From positions 1 through 53,938 of the forward strand of contig NZ_JNWQ01000047.1 of the NCBI RefSeq assembly GCF_000716875.1: a DNA stretch of 53,938 nt, in the 5' to 3' direction. Each line of letters begins with the position of its first letter. Position 1 is the stretch's first letter. Source of the stretch: Streptomyces novaecaesareae. GTDB lineage: Bacteria; Actinomycetota; Actinomycetes; Streptomycetales; Streptomycetaceae. The notes beneath the pieces are model-generated. The model made no database searches, was not told where the DNA came from, and saw nothing but the letters and a program-made list of their open reading frames with translations. Below, in pieces: positions 51,000 through 53,938 of this stretch. The position numbers and the translations under genes are program-made.

Positions 51000-51923
51000 A
51001 TGGTGCAACAGGATCCGCCAGGGGGAGTCGAGGCACAGCTGCTGCCGGAGCTGTTCCGGACGGCGGACAAGGCCTCGCTGGACGGCCAGCGCGAGACGCT
51101 GCGCTGGTACCGCGGACTGATCGCGATGCTGGTGATCGCCGCACTGATCGGGTCGTTCCCCGGCCCGGAGCACGAGGGCGACTTCGACGTCTGGCCGCTG
51201 TTCTCGGTGGCCGCGTTCCTGGTGGCGGGCTACTTCTGGTCCCGGCTGCGTCGCAGCAACCCGCAGGGCCGCTGGTACGAGGCCCGGGCCGCGGCCGAGT
51301 CGGTCAAGACGCTGGCCTGGAAGTACACCGTCCGGGCCCGGCCGTTCGACGGCGAGGGCGAGTCCGCGGACGTGGACCGCAGCTACCTGCTCCAGGTCGA
51401 GGACGTGCTGCGGGCCTTCGAGGACCCGGAGATCGTGCCGCCCGAGACCGTCGCCGAGATCACCCCGGCGATGCGGCGGCTGCGCGCCGAGGGCCTGACC
51501 GCCCGGCGCACCCTCTACCTGCGCACCCGGGTCGAGGGCCAGCGCACCTGGTACCGCTCCCGGGCCGAGGCCTGCGACTCGCAGGCGGTCTCCTGGGGGC
51601 TCGGCGTCGCGGTGCTGATCATCACCGGTGCGGCGGCGGCCGTCGCCCAGGCCACCGGCGCGCTGCAGGTGCACCTCTTCGGTGCCAGCTCCGCCGCGGC
51701 CGCCTCGATCATCGCCTGGACGCAGCTCAAGCAGCTCCGCCCGCTGGCCGCCGCCTATCAGCTGGCCGCGCGCGAGCTGGAGAACGTCGGCAACCAGCTC
51801 TCCGACCTGGACGTCAAGGCGCCGGACGCCGAGGCGCGCTGGGCCCGGCTGGCCGCCGAGGCGGAGGACGCCGTCTCCCGCGAGCACACCACCTGGCGGG
51901 CCCGCCGGGCGTTCCCGAAGTAG
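51000..51923 (+). CDS. DUF4231/SLATT-like membrane protein
   Basis: This 307-residue protein has two two-helix membrane modules. The first is LIAMLVIAALIGSF (about 38-54) with LFSVAAFLVAGYFWSRL (66-83), followed by YEARAAAESVKTLAWKYTVRARPF. The second is SWGLGVAVLIITGAAAAV (198-216) with LFGASSAAAASIIAW (224-241), followed by YQLAARELENVGNQLSDL. This is the pattern of the DUF4231 family and of SLATT domains, two-TM effectors proposed to form pores in nucleotide-signal immune systems. No sensor or nucleotide synthase gene lies next to it. GGGGGAGGGG precedes the ATG. Confidence 0.75.
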   Translation: MVQQDPPGGVEAQLLPELFRTADKASLDGQRETLRWYRGLIAMLVIAALIGSFPGPEHEGDFDVWPLFSVAAFLVAGYFWSRLRRSNPQGRWYEARAAAESVKTLAWKYTVRARPFDGEGESADVDRSYLLQVEDVLRAFEDPEIVPPETVAEITPAMRRLRAEGLTARRTLYLRTRVEGQRTWYRSRAEACDSQAVSWGLGVAVLIITGAAAAVAQATGALQVHLFGASSAAAASIIAWTQLKQLRPLAAAYQLAARELENVGNQLSDLDVKAPDAEARWARLAAEAEDAVSREHTTWRARRAFPK

Positions 51924-52112
51924 CCCCGCGCGGGCCGGCCGGGTCGGGGTGGTGCGGCCGGAGGTGGTGCGGTGCGGGCCGGCGCGATGCGCGTCGGCCC
52001 GCCCGGCGCCAGCCCAACTCGGGGAAGAGACTGGGGAGATACCGCGAAGCACGGGCCACGGCATGGCCACAGGTGTGCGGGGTGCGTGAGGGTAGAGCGC
52101 CGAGGCACGGAC

Positions 52113-52125
52113 CGTAATCGTTACG
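52113..52125. promoter_or_regulatory. Palindrome CGTAATCGTTACG before hypX
   Basis: This 13-bp palindrome (arms CGTAA/TTACG around TCG) lies 57 nt before the hypX start in an AT-richer patch and is a candidate operator. Confidence 0.4.
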
Positions 52126-52182
52126 TGTCCACGCCCTGGTTTCATCGCCTCCGCGCGACCCCTGTACCGCCGGAGGCCCCCC

Positions 52183-53895
52183 TTGCGCATTCTCCTGATC
52201 GCCAGTGCGTTCAACAGCCTGACCCAGCGCGTCCACACCGAGCTGCGGGAGCGCGGCCACCAGGTCGCCGTCCAACTCGCGCTCGGCGACGAACAGATGA
52301 GGTCGGCGGTGGAACGCACCGATCCCGAACTGATCGTCTGCCCGATGCTCACCAAGGCCGTGCCGCGGGACATCTGGTCCACCCGGACCGTCCTGATCGT
52401 GCACCCCGGCCCCCAGGGCGACCGCGGCCCCTCCTCGCTCGACTGGGCGATCACCGAGGGGGCGGAGCGGTGGGGCGTGACCGTGCTGCAGGCCGTCGAG
52501 GAGATGGACGCCGGCGACATCTGGGCGTCCGTCGACTTCCCCGTGCCCGCCTGCGGCAAGAGCGAGCTGTACCGCGGTGAGGTCGCCGACGCCGCCCTGG
52601 AGGCCGTCCTGCTGGCCGTCCAGCGCTACGAGGGCGGGCTGTTCACCCCTGAGCCGCTGGACTACGGCCGGCCCGACGTGCGCGGCGAACTGCGGCCCCT
52701 CCTGCGCCAGGAGGCCCGCCGGATCGACTGGGAGGAGGACGACACCGCCACCGTGCTGCGCAAGCTGCGCGCCGCCGACTCCCAGCCCGGCGTGCTCGAC
52801 GAGCTGTACGGGCGGGAGTTCTTCCTGCACGGCGGCCACCCCGAGGACCGGCTGCGCGGCCCGGTGCCCGGCGCCGTGCTGGCCACCCGGGACGGCGCGA
52901 TCTGCCGGGCCACCGTGGACGGCGCGGTGTGGATCCCGCAGCTTCGCCCGCGCCGCACCCCCGGCGGGCCGGTCACCTTCAAGCTGCCGGCCACGACGGT
53001 GCTCGCCGACGAGCTGTACCGGGTCCGCGAGGTGCCGGTGAGCCCGGAGGCGGCCGCCCGGCGCGACACCTGGTCGGAGCTGCGCTACCGCGAGGAGGGC
53101 GAGGTCGGCTACCTCGAATTCGCCCACCCGGGCGGGGCGCTGAGCACCGAGCAGTGCCGCCGGCTGCTCGCCGCCTACCAGGAGGCTGCCGACCGGCCGA
53201 CCTCGGTGCTGGTGCTCGGCGCGCCCCGGGACTTCTACTCCAACGGGATCCAGCTCAACGTCATCGAGGGCGCGGACTTCCCGGCGCTGGAGTCCTGGGA
53301 GAACATCAACGCGATGGACGACTTCGTCGAGGCCGTCCTGACCACCACGGACAAGGTCACCGTCGCGGCCCTGGCCGGGAACGCGGCGGCCGGCGGGCTG
53401 ATGGCGGCGCTCGCCGCCGACGAGGTGTGGTGCCGCGACTCGGCGGTGCTCAACCCGCACTACCGGCTGATGGGCCTGTACGGCTCCGAGTACTGGACGT
53501 ACACGCTGCCGCGCCGGGTCGGTGCGGAGCAGGCCGAGCGGCTCACCACCGAGGCGCTGCCGGTCGGCTCCGAGCACGCCCGCCGGATCGGCCTGGTGGA
53601 CCGTACGGCCGGCGGCGACGCGGCGGAGTTCCGCCGCTGGGTGGCCCGCGAGGCGGCCCGGATCGCCGCCTCGCCGGAGCTCACCGGGCGGCTGGTGGAC
53701 AAGAAGCGGAGCCGGGCCACCGACGAGGAGGCGAAGCCGCTGGCCGAGTACCGGGCGGAGGAGCTGCGGCGGATGCACGCCAACTTCTACCGGGCGGGCG
53801 AGCCGTACCACGAGCTGCGGCGGGACTTCGTGCACAAGGTCTGCCCGGTGGCCACGCCGGAGCACGTGAGCGGGCTGCTCGGACGGCCCGTGTAG
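52183..53895 (+). CDS. hypX: HypX/HoxX hydrogenase maturation protein
   Basis: This 570-residue fusion protein joins a formyltetrahydrofolate-binding formyltransferase-like N-terminal half to a crotonase-fold C-terminal half. HPGPQGDRGPSSLDWAI (74-90) is the HypX signature. NAAAGGLMAALAADEVWCRDSAVLNPHYRLMGLYGSEYWTY matches the crotonase part. HypX makes CO from a formyl group for the iron ligand of [NiFe]-hydrogenase in oxygen-tolerant organisms. The TTG start has GGAGG 6 nt upstream (52172-52176). No hydrogenase or other hyp gene is in the window, but it lies next to the contig end. Confidence 0.93.
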   Translation: MRILLIASAFNSLTQRVHTELRERGHQVAVQLALGDEQMRSAVERTDPELIVCPMLTKAVPRDIWSTRTVLIVHPGPQGDRGPSSLDWAITEGAERWGVTVLQAVEEMDAGDIWASVDFPVPACGKSELYRGEVADAALEAVLLAVQRYEGGLFTPEPLDYGRPDVRGELRPLLRQEARRIDWEEDDTATVLRKLRAADSQPGVLDELYGREFFLHGGHPEDRLRGPVPGAVLATRDGAICRATVDGAVWIPQLRPRRTPGGPVTFKLPATTVLADELYRVREVPVSPEAAARRDTWSELRYREEGEVGYLEFAHPGGALSTEQCRRLLAAYQEAADRPTSVLVLGAPRDFYSNGIQLNVIEGADFPALESWENINAMDDFVEAVLTTTDKVTVAALAGNAAAGGLMAALAADEVWCRDSAVLNPHYRLMGLYGSEYWTYTLPRRVGAEQAERLTTEALPVGSEHARRIGLVDRTAGGDAAEFRRWVAREAARIAASPELTGRLVDKKRSRATDEEAKPLAEYRAEELRRMHANFYRAGEPYHELRRDFVHKVCPVATPEHVSGLLGRPV

Positions 53896-53898
53896 CGG

Positions 53899-53938
53899 CT
53901 GTCTCTTATACACATCTGACGCTGCCGACGAGCGATCT
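53899..53938 (+). other. Nextera transposon/adapter sequence, not genomic
   Basis: The last 40 bases begin with CTGTCTCTTATACACATCT, the Tn5 mosaic-end read-through. GACGCTGCCGACGA (read-2 adapter) follows, and then GCGATCT, the first 7 bases of the reverse complement of the common i5 index TAGATCGC. The genomic part ends at about 53898. The minus-strand open frame that begins here with MYKRQ is an artefact. Confidence 0.98.

Noticed and set aside
51814..53913. 699-residue minus-strand open frame starting MYKRQ
   Set aside because: Its start lies in the Nextera adapter and it runs antisense to hypX; it is a GC-bias shadow.

Overview
The window is about 54 kb of very GC-rich, gene-dense actinomycete DNA, almost certainly from Streptomyces or a close relative such as Kitasatospora. 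The evidence is strong third-position GC bias, GTG/TTG starts, futalosine-pathway menaquinone genes (mqnB, mqnD), a monocistronic groEL2 under CIRCE, DasR-type operators at an N-acetylglucosamine locus, and Streptomyces-type families (DUF3263, DUF3027, DUF2530). From memory, the gene order from nagA-nagK through otsA/otsB, thrC and groEL2 to mqnD-mqnB resembles the core chromosome of S. coelicolor, so most of the window looks like ordinary core genome. I recognise no rRNA, tRNA, CRISPR array, insertion sequence or prophage.

Layout. 1-2.7 kb: GlcNAc catabolism (nagA start, nagK) and a divergent sugar-binding lipoprotein, with three dre-like DasR sites between them. 2.7-6.8 kb: a cupin, a DUF3263 protein and a compatible-solute block (otsB convergent with gpgS-otsA). 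6.9-8.8 kb: a SAM-I riboswitch, threonine synthase and a ThiS/MoaD-like sulfur carrier ending in Gly-Gly-Cys, closed by a 17-bp-stem terminator. 8.8-11.6 kb: a cold-shock gene and groEL2 with two abutting CIRCE elements. 11.6-14.8 kb: a small Cys-containing protein, an HD hydrolase, a PadR regulator with its membrane protein, and CutC. 14.8-22.4 kb: three helicase-related genes (HelD-like, XPB, and an XPB-associated protein) with small proteins between them. 22.5-26.4 kb: a disordered membrane protein and a large secreted beta-helix/PKD protein. 26.5-33.3 kb: several regulator-target pairs (TetR/membrane protein with mirrored operators, LysR/NTF2-like, AraC/DinB-like), a fatty-acid desaturase and a VC0807-like membrane protein.

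33.4-35.2 kb is the most anomalous stretch. An iron-siderophore uptake operon keeps its iron-box-like operator and its binding lipoprotein, but the first ~38 residues of the permease run out of frame into an ATPase that has lost its Walker A region. This is either a real internal deletion or an assembly collapse. 35.2-39.2 kb: a HAD phosphatase, a small membrane protein, a 127-residue cold-shock protein and mqnD-mqnB. 39.3-50.9 kb: an MFS transporter, a DUF3027 protein, a 1098-residue sacsin/HSP90-like GHKL ATPase, a CtpE-like P-type ATPase, DUF2530, an AzgA-type purine permease and a VOC protein. 51.0-53.9 kb: a stand-alone DUF4231/SLATT-like membrane protein and HypX, which hints at an aerobic [NiFe]-hydrogenase locus beyond the end.

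The last 40 bases (53899-53938) are not genomic: they are the Nextera transposase end, the read-2 adapter and 7 bases of an i5 index. The window therefore ends at a short-read contig edge. A recurring regulatory theme is leaderless transcription: at about a dozen genes a TANNNT-like -10 box ends 6-8 nt before the start codon. None of the coding content is clearly a new system. The best leads are the collapsed iron operon, the thrC riboswitch, the Gly-Gly-Cys sulfur carrier and the orphan SLATT-like protein.
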